Shown piece after piece: positions 41,592 to 51,735 of a stretch of 64,000 bases of DNA. The notes beneath the pieces were generated by a model. It was given only the letters and a program-made list of their open reading frames with translations. It made no database searches and had not been told where the DNA came from. This DNA is from JACADW01 sp963747985. Its GTDB lineage: Bacteria > Acidobacteriota > UBA6911. A program made the position numbers and the translations under genes. The stretch covers positions 354,013-418,012 of the forward strand of contig CAVVHG010000003.1 in NCBI GenBank assembly GCA_963747985.1. The letters are read 5' to 3'. Each line of letters begins with the position of its first letter. Within the stretch, counting starts at the first letter, position 1.

Positions 41592-43994
41592 ATGGATAGC
41601 AGGACCTTCGAGGCGCTGGAACTGAGCTCTCTCATCGAACTCCTGGCGCGGCATGTCCAGACGCCGCTCGGGCGTAAGCGCGTCATGGAGTTGCAGCCCT
41701 CAACGGATAAGGATCAAATCCTCGAGGCGCTGGGGATCACCACCGAAGCCGCGGAGTACCTGAAGGCCGGAGGGGGTTTCGGCCTGGGCGGGATAGAGGA
41801 TCCTGAGCCCGCGCTCGCGCAACTGGCGATCGAAGGCACCACTCTCGATCCCATGCAGGTGCTTCTGCTCGAAAGGCTGATTTCCGTGAGCCTCGGCCTG
41901 CGCGGGATCTTCAGGCCGGCGGAGACCCGTGCGCAGTCTCCCCGCTTGAGCCGACTCGCGGATCGCGTTCCCGACCTCGGCCGCCTGTTGTCGGGCATCA
42001 GCGGCAAGGTCCTGCCGGGAGGCGAGATCAGCGACGACGCCAGCCCCGAGCTGCGTAAGATCCGCAGAGAAATCCAGGACTCCCGGTCAAGGATTCATCG
42101 CCATCTCGAGGCCATCATCCGCAGCGAGAGTCGCGCCATCCAGGAAGAAATCGTGACTTTCCGCAACGGCAGATTCGTCATCCCGATACGCACGGACTCG
42201 CGGAACCTCGTGCCCGGCGTGGTTCACGGGCTCTCCGGGAGCGGGCAGACCACGTTCGTCGAACCGCTTTCAGTGATCGACCAGAACAACGAGATCGTGC
42301 GCCTCCGCGAGCGGGAGGAGGTCGAGATCGCACACATCCTGCGCTCCATCACCGACGCCCTGCGCGCCGGTCTGCCCGCGATCAGGAGTGCGGCACGCGT
42401 CATCGCCGATTTCGACCTGGCGCAGGCAAAGGGGAGGTTCTCGCTCGAGTTTCGATGCGTGCCGCCGCAGCTGTCGGAAGACGGCGGGCTGCTGCTCCTG
42501 GACGCCCGGCATATTCTCCTGGAGCACTCGCTGCGGAATTCCGGCGTCCGGGTGGTCCCGATTTCGCTCGAGCTGGACAGCCAGTACAAGGTTCTGGCCA
42601 TCAGCGGCCCGAACGCAGGCGGCAAGACGGTAGTGCTCAAGACCGTCGGGTTGGCGGCTCTTGCCGCGCAGATGGGGCTCCACGTTCCGGCCCGCGAGGC
42701 CAGGCTTCCGGTTTACGACCAGATTCTCGCGGATATCGGGGACCAGCAGTCCATCGCGGCGAATCTCTCCACGTTCACAGCGCACATGCGTAACGTGGCG
42801 GAGATGGCCAGGGTGGTGCGGCCTCCGGCCCTGCTTCTGATCGACGAGGTAGGTACGGGCACGGACCCGGACGAGGGGACGGCCCTGGCGGTGGCGATCG
42901 TCGACCACTTCCGACAGACGGGAGCGACAACGATCGTCACCACTCACTACAACGGCCTGAAAATCTGGGCGTCCCAGGCAGAGGGCGTCCGAAACGCAAG
43001 CGTGGAGTTCGATGAGCGGACCCTCCGGCCAACCTACCGGTTGCTCATGGGAGTGGCGGGCGCGTCGGCGGGCCTGGAAATCGCGCGGCGGATGGATGTG
43101 CCGGAATCGATCCTGGAATCGGCGCGCGGCCTGATCGACAAGGACCAGCTTCAGGCGGGCGAGTACCTGAAACGGCTGAAGGCAGCGGCCGACGAACACG
43201 CGACCCTGATCTCCGCATTGCAGGAGGAACGTGAGGCGGCGGCCGCGAAATTCAGTGCGCTCGATCGTGATTTTTCGAGTCGCGAGGAAACCCGCCGTGC
43301 GCAGTTCGATGAAGCACTCGCGCGCGCTCTCGAGGAGTTCAAAGCGGAGAGCGACCGGCTGCTGAAAAGTATCAAGGAGCGTGCCGAGGCGGAGCGCGTC
43401 AGGAGGGTCGCCGCAACCAGGTCAGCCGAACTGCGCCGCGTCTCAGAGCGGATCCGGAAGGAGGCGCAGGGCGCAGGCGTCGTGCGTCCAGGCGCTTCGG
43501 AACGCGGCCGCGCACCGGCGACAGCTGCAGGAACCGCGGCCGAGATCGCAGAAGGCGACAGGGTGAGGGTTCTCTCCGTCGACCGCGAAGGGACCGTGGA
43601 ATCGATCCACGGAAACGACCTCACCGTGGCCATGGGCCCCCTGCGCTTCCACGCGGATCGTGAGGACGTGCAGTTGCTCGCTCCCTCGAGCGCCCCCCCG
43701 CACGTCAAGATCCAGGTGGCGGCGTCCGGTATGGATGTCGACGCGGTCGTTGCCACCGAAGTCAACCTGATCGGCATGACCGCCGACGAGGCTCGCGACC
43801 GGGTTGACAAGGTTCTGGACGACGCGTTTCTGGCGGGGGCGGAAAGTGTCCGAATCATCCACGGCCATGGCAAGGGCATACTTCGGAAGGCAATTGCCGA
43901 CCTGCTGAAAGGACACCCGCAGGTTGAGAGGTTCTCGCTCGCGCCGCCTGCACAGGGCGGCGGCGGCGCGACCATCGCCGAGCTGAAGAAGTAG
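41592..43994 (+). CDS. mutS2: Endonuclease MutS2
   Basis: 800-residue MutS-family ATPase with nuclease domain, acting in suppression of recombination or ribosome rescue. N-terminal part (MDSRTFEALELSSLIELLARHVQTPLGRKR) is typical. Walker A AISGPNAGGKTVVLKT lies at about residues 334-349, and DEVGTGTDPDEGTALA near 418 is the Walker B/signature part. A long Glu/Arg-rich coiled coil follows (about 515-640). The C-terminal Smr domain (VNLIGMTADEARDRVDKVLDDAFLAGAESVRIIHGHGKG) lies at about 718-780. Length matches MutS2 (about 785). No strong Shine-Dalgarno before ATG 41592. Confidence 0.96.
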   Translation: MDSRTFEALELSSLIELLARHVQTPLGRKRVMELQPSTDKDQILEALGITTEAAEYLKAGGGFGLGGIEDPEPALAQLAIEGTTLDPMQVLLLERLISVSLGLRGIFRPAETRAQSPRLSRLADRVPDLGRLLSGISGKVLPGGEISDDASPELRKIRREIQDSRSRIHRHLEAIIRSESRAIQEEIVTFRNGRFVIPIRTDSRNLVPGVVHGLSGSGQTTFVEPLSVIDQNNEIVRLREREEVEIAHILRSITDALRAGLPAIRSAARVIADFDLAQAKGRFSLEFRCVPPQLSEDGGLLLLDARHILLEHSLRNSGVRVVPISLELDSQYKVLAISGPNAGGKTVVLKTVGLAALAAQMGLHVPAREARLPVYDQILADIGDQQSIAANLSTFTAHMRNVAEMARVVRPPALLLIDEVGTGTDPDEGTALAVAIVDHFRQTGATTIVTTHYNGLKIWASQAEGVRNASVEFDERTLRPTYRLLMGVAGASAGLEIARRMDVPESILESARGLIDKDQLQAGEYLKRLKAAADEHATLISALQEEREAAAAKFSALDRDFSSREETRRAQFDEALARALEEFKAESDRLLKSIKERAEAERVRRVAATRSAELRRVSERIRKEAQGAGVVRPGASERGRAPATAAGTAAEIAEGDRVRVLSVDREGTVESIHGNDLTVAMGPLRFHADREDVQLLAPSSAPPHVKIQVAASGMDVDAVVATEVNLIGMTADEARDRVDKVLDDAFLAGAESVRIIHGHGKGILRKAIADLLKGHPQVERFSLAPPAQGGGGATIAELKK

Positions 43995-44026
43995 GCCCTG
44001 CAGACGCGAACTTCTTTTCCCTCTCT

Positions 44027-44350
44027 GGCGCCCCTCCAGGGCGCGTTTGCATTCGTGAATCCTCATCCGGGAGTTCGCTACGCTCACTCCCGGCTATATC
44101 TCTCCGGCCCCTCCGGGGCCAAATGTCCCGCATTCGCACGCCCTCCCCTCGCGTTCAGCCGGGGCCAACTGTTCCCCTGTCGTGGGCCTTCCCCTCCCAT
44201 CCAACCACGGCGGCACGTGTCGCCGAAGCGCGAACTTGATTGTCGTGCGGAAGTTCCGCCCCGGTAGGGGCGGGCAGAGAATAGCCCCGGGTGAGCGTAG
44301 CGAACCCGGGGTATCGGCAACAAACAAACGCCGCGCCCTGGAGGGGCGCC
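44027..44350. repeat. Long inverted-repeat element (family R3), 324 bp
   Basis: Ends are exact inverted copies: GGCGCCCCTCCAGGGCGCG (44027-44045) and its complement (44332-44350). Inside, GCTCACTCCCGGCTA opposite TAGCCCCGGGTGAGC makes a second inverted pair, and GGCCCCTCCGGGGCC and CCGCCCCGGTAGGGGCGGG are small hairpins. It is non-coding, lies between the ends of mutS2 and the RND gene and could be non-autonomous and mobile. Confidence 0.8.
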
Positions 44351-44368
44351 GGAGGAATCAGGCCTGGC

Positions 44369-47300
44369 CTACTCCTTCCGGGTCTCACAGCAGACGGAGT
44401 AGAGGGCGGGCAGCACAACCAGCGTCAACAGCGTGGAGGTGACCAGCCCGCCGATCACAACCGTCGCCAGCGGTCTCTGAACCTCCGCACCCGCCGATGT
44501 CGCCACAGCCATCGGCACGAACCCGAGGCTGGCCACCAGTGCCGTCATGAGTACAGGCCGAAGCCGCACCGCCGCCCCTTTCGCGACCGCCTCGTTCATC
44601 GGCAACCGCTCCTCCACGAGCCGGTTGATGTAGGATACGAGCACAACGCCGTTGAGCACCGCCACGCCGAAAAGAGCAATGAATCCGACCGCGGCCGAGA
44701 GGTTCAGGTTCAGGTGACGGAGCCAGAGGGCCGCAATCCCGCCGACGCATGCAAAAGGGACATTCAGCAGGATCAGAAGCGCCTGCTTGACCGAATTGAA
44801 GGTCGAGAAAGAGGAGCGCGAAAATGATGAGGATGGACCCGGGAATGACCAGGGCAAGCCGCGTCATGGCTCGCTGCTGGTTTTCGAACTGCCCTCCCCA
44901 CTCGATGTAGTAGCCCGGAGGCATCGAGATCCGGTCTGCGATCTGGCGCTGTGCTTCGGCGACGAAGCTGCCCAGGTCACGCCCCCGGACGTTGGATTGG
45001 ACGACGATGCGGCGCTGGCCGTCCTCGCGCTGGATGATCTCGGGCGCCTGCAGCTGGACGATCCGGGCGACCTGATCGAGCGAGATCAGTTCGCCGCCCG
45101 GCGCGATGATCTGCAGGCTTCCCATGGCCTCGCGGCTCTGCCGGTAGGACGCCGGAAGCCGGACCACGATGTCGAATCGTTTCTGTCCCTCTATGATCTC
45201 ACCCACCATGTGCCCGCTCACAGCACTCTCCAACACGTCCCGGACATCGGACACGTTCAGCCCGTAACGGGCCATTTCGGCACGGTCGAGATCGATCTGC
45301 CACTCGGCGGCCCCGGTGAAGAGCTCGCGCTGCGCGTCGGCGGCGCCCGGTACGCGCGCCAGGACACGAAGCGCCTCGTCGGCCTTCTGCTCCAGCATCC
45401 GCTCGTCCTCCCCGAAGATCTTGATCGCAACGTCTGCTTTGACCCCCGAGACAACCTCGTCCAGGCGCATCGCCATCGGTTGCGTGAAGTTGTAGCTCAC
45501 TCCCGGGAACTTGCCCAACGCCTCGGACATTGCCTGGATGAGCGCTTCCTTGTCGCGGCCCGGCGTCCATTTTTCCCGCGGCTGCAACCGGACGTAGACG
45601 TCCCCCTGATAGATGCCCATAGCCTCGGTAGCCAGATCCGGGCGCCCCAGCTTCGTCACGACGCTCTCAACTTCGGGGAAACCCTTGAGAATCTTCTCGA
45701 CTTCGGTGCTCAGCGCGACCGATTCGGGAAGCGACACGCTCGGCAGTTTGCGGGTTTCGATCAGAATCGAGCCCTCGTCGAGCCTGGGCATGAACTCCGT
45801 ACCGATAATCAGGAGCGAACTTAGTGCAGCCGCCACAAACACCAGGGCAACCCCAATGGTCTTGAGACGGTTGGCGAGCACCCAATAAACAAGCCGGGTG
45901 TACCAGTCACGCAGTCTGCCGAAGTATTTCTCCCGATGTTCGGGCAGCGGCCGCCGGAAAACCATGGCAGAAGCGGCCGGAACCACCGTAAGAGCGAGCA
46001 CCAGGGACCCGAGTAACGCCGAGCAGACGGTGATCGCCATGGGCCGGAACATCCGTCCCTCGAGCCCCTGCAGCGTGAAGATCGGCAGGTATACCGCGAT
46101 GATGATGGCGATCCCGGAAACGATCGGGCGGGCGACCTCGTGGGAGGCCGCGCGGATTTCTTCCACCGGCGCGAGCATTCCCTCGCGATGGTGCAGGCGC
46201 CTGACGAAGTTTTCCATCATCACGACCGCGCCGTCGACAATCAGCCCGAAGTCCACCGCGCCGAGGCTCATCAGGTTCGCGGAGATGCCGAAGGCCTGCA
46301 TGCCGATGAAACTGACCAGCATGGAAATCGGGATGACGGCCGCGACGATGAGCGCGGCGCGGATGTTGCCGAGGAATAAAAAGAGGATGACGATGACCAG
46401 GACGCCGCCCTCGATCAGGTTGCTGCGCACCGTGTGGATCGTCCGGTCTATCACTTCGGACTGGTCGTAGAAGGGGTTCAGCGCCACGCCTTTCGGAAGC
46501 GACTTCGCGATCCTTGCCAGCTGTGCCTTGGCCACCTGGATTACGTTCTTGCCGTTTTCCCCTTTGAGCATGATGATCATGCCCGAGACAGTCTCGCCCT
46601 TCCCGTCGCGGGTGACCGCGCCCTGGCGAGGCATCGCCCCGACCGTGACCTCGGCCACGTCCCGCAGGAAGACCGGCGTTCCCGCCTGGCTGGTGAGAAC
46701 GATCTGCCCCAACTCGTCGGCGCCCCGGGCCCTCCCGAGCCCTCTGACGGTGTATTGCTCCGATCCGTGCTCTATGAACCCGCCGCCGAAGTTCTCGTTG
46801 TTGTCCCTTACCCTTTCGAACACGTCGCGCATCGTGAGCCCGTAACTGCGCAGCCGGGAAGCGTCCACGACAATCTGGTACTGCCGCGTTTCCCCTCCCC
46901 AGGTGTTGATCTCGCTCACGCCCGGGACTGCGCGCAGCTGGTACTTGATCTGCCAGTCGTGCAGCGTCTTGAGATCCATGCTGGAGCGGCCTTCGCCGTC
47001 GATCGTGTACTGGTAGATCTCGCCGAAGGCGGTGGCCACAGGCCCGAGAGTCGGTTCCAGGCCGGCCGGGATCCGGCCGCGCACCTCGAGCAGCCGCTCG
47101 TTCACGAGCTGGCGGGCGAAATAGACATCAACCGAGTCTTCGAAAACGATCGTTACGATCGAAAGGCCGAGCTTGGAGATCGAGCGGACCTGCTCCTTGC
47201 GGGGCAGCCCCATCATCGCCGCCTCGATGGGGAAGGTCACCAGCTGTTCCACCTCGGCCGGCGCCATGCCGGGAGCTTCCGTGATGACGACAACCTGGTT

Positions 47301-47435
47301 GTTCGTGAGGTCGGGGAAAGCGTCGACTGGAATCCTGGCGAGGGCCCACAAGCCGAGTGCCACCAGGAGCGACAATCCCACCAGAACGAACAGTCGATGC
47401 TCGAGATGAAAGTCGATCAGTTTGTTCAGGAACAT
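44369..47435 (-). pseudogene. HME-type RND heavy-metal efflux pump (CusA/CzcA-like), frameshifted near its 3' end
   Basis: About 1022 codons when joined. N terminus FHLEHRLFVLVGLSLLVALG and RIPVDAFPDLTNNQVVV are the CusA/CzcA start; DFGLIVDGAVVMMENFVRRLHH in TM4 is the metal-export type. The frame fails after IPGSILIIFALLF (about 44810), and the continuation STFNSVKQALLILLNVPFACVGGIAALWLRH proceeds in the next frame to a stop at 44369. The indel lies in a TTTCTCG tract. Either an assembly error or inactivation of the last TM segments. Probably exports a divalent or monovalent metal ion with the adaptor and TolC encoded just upstream. Confidence 0.88.
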
Positions 47436-47437
47436 GA

Positions 47438-48757
47438 CTATTCTGCCGTTGTATTCGCTTTGAGGAGCTCTGATTTCAGAAGGAAACTTCCGGCTGACAC
47501 CACAACTTCTCCCGGGCTCAGCCCCTCCAGCACCTCGGACTGGGAGCCTGCCTGCCTCCCGATTCTGACCTTGCGCACGCGGAAGCGCGTGTCGCTTTCG
47601 CGGATGAAAACGGTGCTCTGCCCTTCGACATCCTGGATGGCGACAGTCGGAATCAGCAGAGCATTGGTCACCTCCCCCACGCCGAACCCTATCGTCGCGT
47701 ACATCTCAGGCTTGAGCCTGCCCTCGCGGTTCCGGGTCTCGCACCGCACCTCCACCGTGCGGGTGGCCGGATTCAGCGTATCGCCTATGTAGGTGATACG
47801 CCCCGGGAAAACCTGTTCTCCGTACGCCTGGACAGTGATGCCCACCGACCTTCCCACTTTGAGCGCGGGGAGATACTTCTCGGGCACTTCAGCGTTTACC
47901 CAGAGGACGGTCAGGTCGCTGATCACCATGAGGTCGCTCGAAGGCGTCACCACCGTTCCGGGGCTGACGAGGCGTTTCAGAACGGTCCCGTCGAGCGGCG
48001 CGAGGACCGGCACGAGTTCATCCGCCTCGTATTCACCTGCATGGGCCGGCCCTTCCGATATGGTCGCCTTCGTGTATTCGTCTTCCGCACCTTCCGTGGA
48101 CAGGCCGAGGTGCCTGATCTGTTCCGCCACGCGGTTGACCTCGACTCTGGCCACGGTGAGGGCCGACTCGGCGGTCTGAACGTCGGCCTGGGCCTTCTGG
48201 ACCTGCTCGAGCGAGGCCGCCTTCAACTCGTACAGGCGTGAGGCGCGCCTGGCCGCATTGCGAGCAAACTCCAGGTCAGCCTGACACTGCCCGAGCTCGG
48301 CGCGCGCTTTCGCGTATTCCGCCCGCGCGTCGTGGACCTGGTGGCTCACCAGGCGCGCCAGTTGCTGCCCCTTCTTGACCTGGTCCCCTACGTTCGCAAA
48401 GACATCCGCAACACGGCCATCGACAATGGAGCCCACGCGCGAAGTCATGTTCTCGTTCACCCCGATCCTTCCGGTCACGCGGATGAGCTCGGGCATCGAC
48501 GAGACCTTCGCCGCTTCCCACTGCACCCGCCCTCCCTGCAGGGCTTCAGGCGCGAGATCGACGAGGCCCTGTTCCGCCTTCTGCGCGGGTGGTGCGGAAG
48601 CCGGCGCAGGCGCCTGCGACGTGCACCCCGACAGGAGAACCAAACCGGACACAAGGCACGCCAGCAACCTTCGCTTCTCTCTGATAGCTAAGGGCTGATT
48701 GCTGAAAGCTTCTTCCGAATTCCGAATTCCGAATTCTGAATTCTTCATGCTGTCCAT
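47438..48757 (-). CDS. HME-RND periplasmic adaptor lipoprotein (CusB/CzcB-like)
   Basis: About 439 residues. A lipobox LLSGC ends a hydrophobic signal (LLACLVSGLVLLSGC). The rest has the adaptor plan: VGSIVDGRVADVFANVGDQVKKGQQLARLV (lipoyl), a helical hairpin, PLDGTVLKRLVSPGTVV, and beta-barrel and membrane-proximal parts. Start M near 48757 has GGGA eight bases upstream; TTG 48781 and ATG 48748 are alternatives. The N-region before the signal (NSEFGIRNSEEAFSNQPLAIR) is read from a GAATTC/TCAGC-type intergenic repeat, so the gene start appears remodelled by repeat insertion. It is separated by two bases from the pump gene. Confidence 0.88.
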   Translation of the reverse strand: MDSMKNSEFGIRNSEEAFSNQPLAIREKRRLLACLVSGLVLLSGCTSQAPAPASAPPAQKAEQGLVDLAPEALQGGRVQWEAAKVSSMPELIRVTGRIGVNENMTSRVGSIVDGRVADVFANVGDQVKKGQQLARLVSHQVHDARAEYAKARAELGQCQADLEFARNAARRASRLYELKAASLEQVQKAQADVQTAESALTVARVEVNRVAEQIRHLGLSTEGAEDEYTKATISEGPAHAGEYEADELVPVLAPLDGTVLKRLVSPGTVVTPSSDLMVISDLTVLWVNAEVPEKYLPALKVGRSVGITVQAYGEQVFPGRITYIGDTLNPATRTVEVRCETRNREGRLKPEMYATIGFGVGEVTNALLIPTVAIQDVEGQSTVFIRESDTRFRVRKVRIGRQAGSQSEVLEGLSPGEVVVSAGSFLLKSELLKANTTAE

Positions 48758-48794
48758 ATCCACATTCCCGTTGAAGCTCAAGAACAGCGCCGAT

Positions 48795-50081
48795 TCACGG
48801 CGCCCCTCGCAAGAGTTCCTCTGACAAGACGATGTTCTCTTCCCCTACCGCGCTCTCGAGTTCGGCCATGCTGATGCGGTATTCCATCTGGGTCGTCGTG
48901 AGCAGGAGCCGGGCTTCGTTCTTCACCCGCTGCGCATCCAGCAGCCGAAGCAGGTCGGCTCCGCCCTCCTGGTAGGCAGCCAAAGAGATGCGCCAGAACT
49001 CCTCCGCCCTCTGAACCATTCCCTTCTCCAGGTCCTGTATCATCGCATGGCGCCTTCGAACCGCAGCGAGAGCCGACAGAACGTCGGACTCGACGGCTGC
49101 CACGGCCACTTGTTTCGTGCTTCGAAAGGTCTCCACCTCGGCCTCGCTCGAGAGGATGTTGCCCTGGTTTCGATTCAGGAGAGGCAGCGGTACCAGGAAT
49201 CCCCCGATGAGCGTATTGAAGCCCGCAGTCCGCTTGTAGCCGAACGTGACTGCCCAATCGGGTTTCGCCTCCGACACCCGGAGCGCAAGCTGGGCCCTGG
49301 CCCTCTCGATGCCGGCATCCGCGCGTGTCAGATCGGGATTGTTGGTCCGCGCGCGCTCGATGAGCGACTGCCGGCTCAGAGGCGCGGACTGCGCGGGCGG
49401 CGACGGGTTATCGAGGAGCTGAAAATCAGTCCGGTGGCCTGCAACCCCCATGGCCTTCACCAGCATGATGCGGCCGCGTTCGGCGTCCGCCGCGGCCGCC
49501 CGCTCGGCCACGGTGATCCTCTCCCGCTCGAGCTGGCTCCGGATCAGGTCAGCCTCAGGCATGGCTCCCTGCTCGACGCGCGCGCGGTGGTATTCGACCA
49601 CCTGGTCAAAGTAGCGACCGTTCTCCTGGATCAGCTCCAGCTGCTTTTGAGCCAGGAGTGCGTGCAGGAATGCCTGGCGCACATCCTGGCGGATTCTCCA
49701 CTGCACGCCTTTCAGTTCGATTTCAGAAATTCTGACGTCCTGCGCGGCGACATCGAGCCGGCGGGCCTTCTTGCCCCGCCACTCCAGTGGCTGCGAGAAA
49801 TACGCGTATATGTCCAGATCCTGAGACGCGTCGATTTCCGGACTTCCCCAGAACCGGATGTTCTCGGTGTTGAAGACAAAGCTCGGGTTCGGCCTCAAAT
49901 CCGCTTGCCGCTCCAGGCCGAGCGCACCGCGCGTCCGGGCGGAAGCCGCCTGCAGCGCCGGGTTACTGCTGAGCGCGATTTCGACTGCCCGGCCGATATC
50001 GAGCTTCTCGAGTTCCTGCGGATAGGCGGTAACCAGGGATAACGCAGCCAGAACAGCTGTGACTTGAAGCTTGATCAACAT
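48795..50081 (-). CDS. TolC-family outer-membrane protein of the HME-RND operon
   Basis: 428 residues from ATG 50081. A signal peptide (MLIKLQVTAVLAALSLVTAYP) and TolC repeats are visible: LDIGRAVEIALSSNPALQAASAR, KDRVRQ-like QDVRQAFLHALLAQKQLELIQENG and AYQEGGADLLRLLDAQRVKNEARL. The RLLDAQR motif is common in CusC/CzcC. GAGGTGGG precedes the ATG; a longer frame starts at 50141 but would place 20 non-signal residues first. It is the first gene of the minus-strand operon (TolC, adaptor, pump), and a family R3 repeat begins 26 bp upstream. Confidence 0.88.
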   Translation of the reverse strand: MLIKLQVTAVLAALSLVTAYPQELEKLDIGRAVEIALSSNPALQAASARTRGALGLERQADLRPNPSFVFNTENIRFWGSPEIDASQDLDIYAYFSQPLEWRGKKARRLDVAAQDVRISEIELKGVQWRIRQDVRQAFLHALLAQKQLELIQENGRYFDQVVEYHRARVEQGAMPEADLIRSQLERERITVAERAAAADAERGRIMLVKAMGVAGHRTDFQLLDNPSPPAQSAPLSRQSLIERARTNNPDLTRADAGIERARAQLALRVSEAKPDWAVTFGYKRTAGFNTLIGGFLVPLPLLNRNQGNILSSEAEVETFRSTKQVAVAAVESDVLSALAAVRRRHAMIQDLEKGMVQRAEEFWRISLAAYQEGGADLLRLLDAQRVKNEARLLLTTTQMEYRISMAELESAVGEENIVLSEELLRGAP

Positions 50082-50106
50082 GCCCACCTCGAGCCTCCTT
50101 GAATGC

Positions 50107-51567
50107 GAGACCTCTGCTTTCGCCGGACCCCACGAGAGCATAAACCGGAGGGATCCCCGGTGTCACGGGCTTTAGCCCATGGGACGTGCGGCGCGTCTCT
50201 CCCGTCTCGCCGTGAGGCGCGTTGGAGACCCGCCGCACGGCGATCTGAGAGCCTGAGCCGCCGCATGTAGGCATCGCTGTGATTCACACACTCGGCTTGG
50301 CACGCTGCCATCCGCTCGCCCCCAATCTGGCGCCCCTGCCGGGGCGCGGTGTCTTTCTTGCTCGGTCATCCGGGGGCTCGCTGCGCTCACCCCCGGCTAC
50401 GTCTCTCCGGCCCCTCCGGGGCCATGTGCCTCGCCCACAAAGTATCTGCGATTATTGGGAGTTTTGGGCCCCGGAGGGGCCACGGAAAATAGCCCGGGGT
50501 GAGCAGAGCGAACCCCGGGATTGCGATGACAAAATGCACCGCGCCCCGGCAGGGGCGCCGGAGAGCAGCCCGAGGCGAGCGAAGCGATACCACGAGACCT
50601 CTGCTTTCGCCGGACTCCACGAGAGCATAAACCGGAGGGATCCCCGGTGTCACGGGCTTTAGCCCATGGGACGTGCGGCGCGTCTCTCCCGTCTCGCCGT
50701 GAGGCGCGTTGGAGACCCGCCGCACGGCGATCTGAGAGCCTGAGCCGCCGCATGTAGGCATCGCTGTGATTCACACACTCGGCTTGGCACGCTGCCATCC
50801 GCTCGCCCCCAATCTGGCGCCCCTGCCGGGGCGCGGTGTCTTTCTTGCTCGGTCATCCGGGGGCTCGCTGCGCTCACCCCCGGCTACGTCTCTCCGGCCC
50901 CTCCGGGGCCATGTGCCTCGCCCACAAAGTATCTGCGATTATTGGGAGTTTTGGGCCCCGGAGGGGCCACGGAAAATAGCCCGGGGTGAGCAGAGCGAAC
51001 CCCGGGATTGCGATGACAAAATGCACCGCGCCCCGGCAGGGGCGCCGGAGAGCAGCCCGAGGCGAGCGAAGCGATACCACGAGACCTCTGCTTTCGCCGG
51101 ACCCCACGAGAGCATAAACCGGAGGGATCCCCGGTGTCACGGGCTTTAGCCCATGGGACGTGCGGCGCGTCTCTCCCGTCTCGCCGTGAGGCGCGTTGGA
51201 GACCCGCCGCACGGCGATCTGAGAGCCTGAGCCGCCGCATGTAGGCATCGCTGTGATTCACACACTCGGCTTGGCACGCTGCCATCCGCTCGCCCCCAAT
51301 CTGGCGCCCCTGCCGGGGCGCGGTGTCTTTCTTGCTCGGTCATCCGGGGGCTCGCTGCGCTCACCCCCGGCTACGTCTCTCCGGCCCCTCCGGGGCCATG
51401 TGCCTCGCCCACAAAGTATCTGCGATTATTGGGAGTTTTGGGCCCCGGAGGGGCCACGGAAAATAGCCCGGGGTGAGCAGAGCGAACCCCGGGATTGCGA
51501 TGACAAAATGCACCGCGCCCCGGCAGGGGCGCCGGAGAGCAGCCCGAGGCGAGCGAAGCGATACCAC
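50107..51567. repeat. Threefold tandem repeat of a 487-bp unit (family R3)
   Basis: Units 50107-50593, 50594-51080 and 51081-51567 are almost identical; a C-to-T difference near 50617 is one of very few. Each unit holds a 231-bp inverted-repeat core bounded by GGCGCCCCTGCCGGGGCGCG and its complement (50329-50559, 50816-51046, 51303-51533). Outside the core stand GGGCTTTAGCCCATGGGAC and GACCCGCCGCACGGCGATC. No protein is supported: the frames in it recur with the same period of 487 on both strands. Confidence 0.95.
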
Positions 51568-51735
51568 GTGTAGCTGCACCAATGCCGGTGAGCCCTCGCA
51601 ACGACTGGAACATGGATAAACGTATCACATTGAGACTCCTACTGTCTGAATCGTAGGTAGGTACCGCTGAAAGGTTGAAATGACGGGCCAGAAAGGGCTA
51701 TGTTGCTCGTTTCCATTGATCTCTCCGGAGGAACA

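Noticed and set aside
50279..51573. Repeated 106-127-codon frames at 487-bp spacing
   Set aside because: They recur because the DNA unit recurs; the frames cross the inverted-repeat core and exist equally on both strands.
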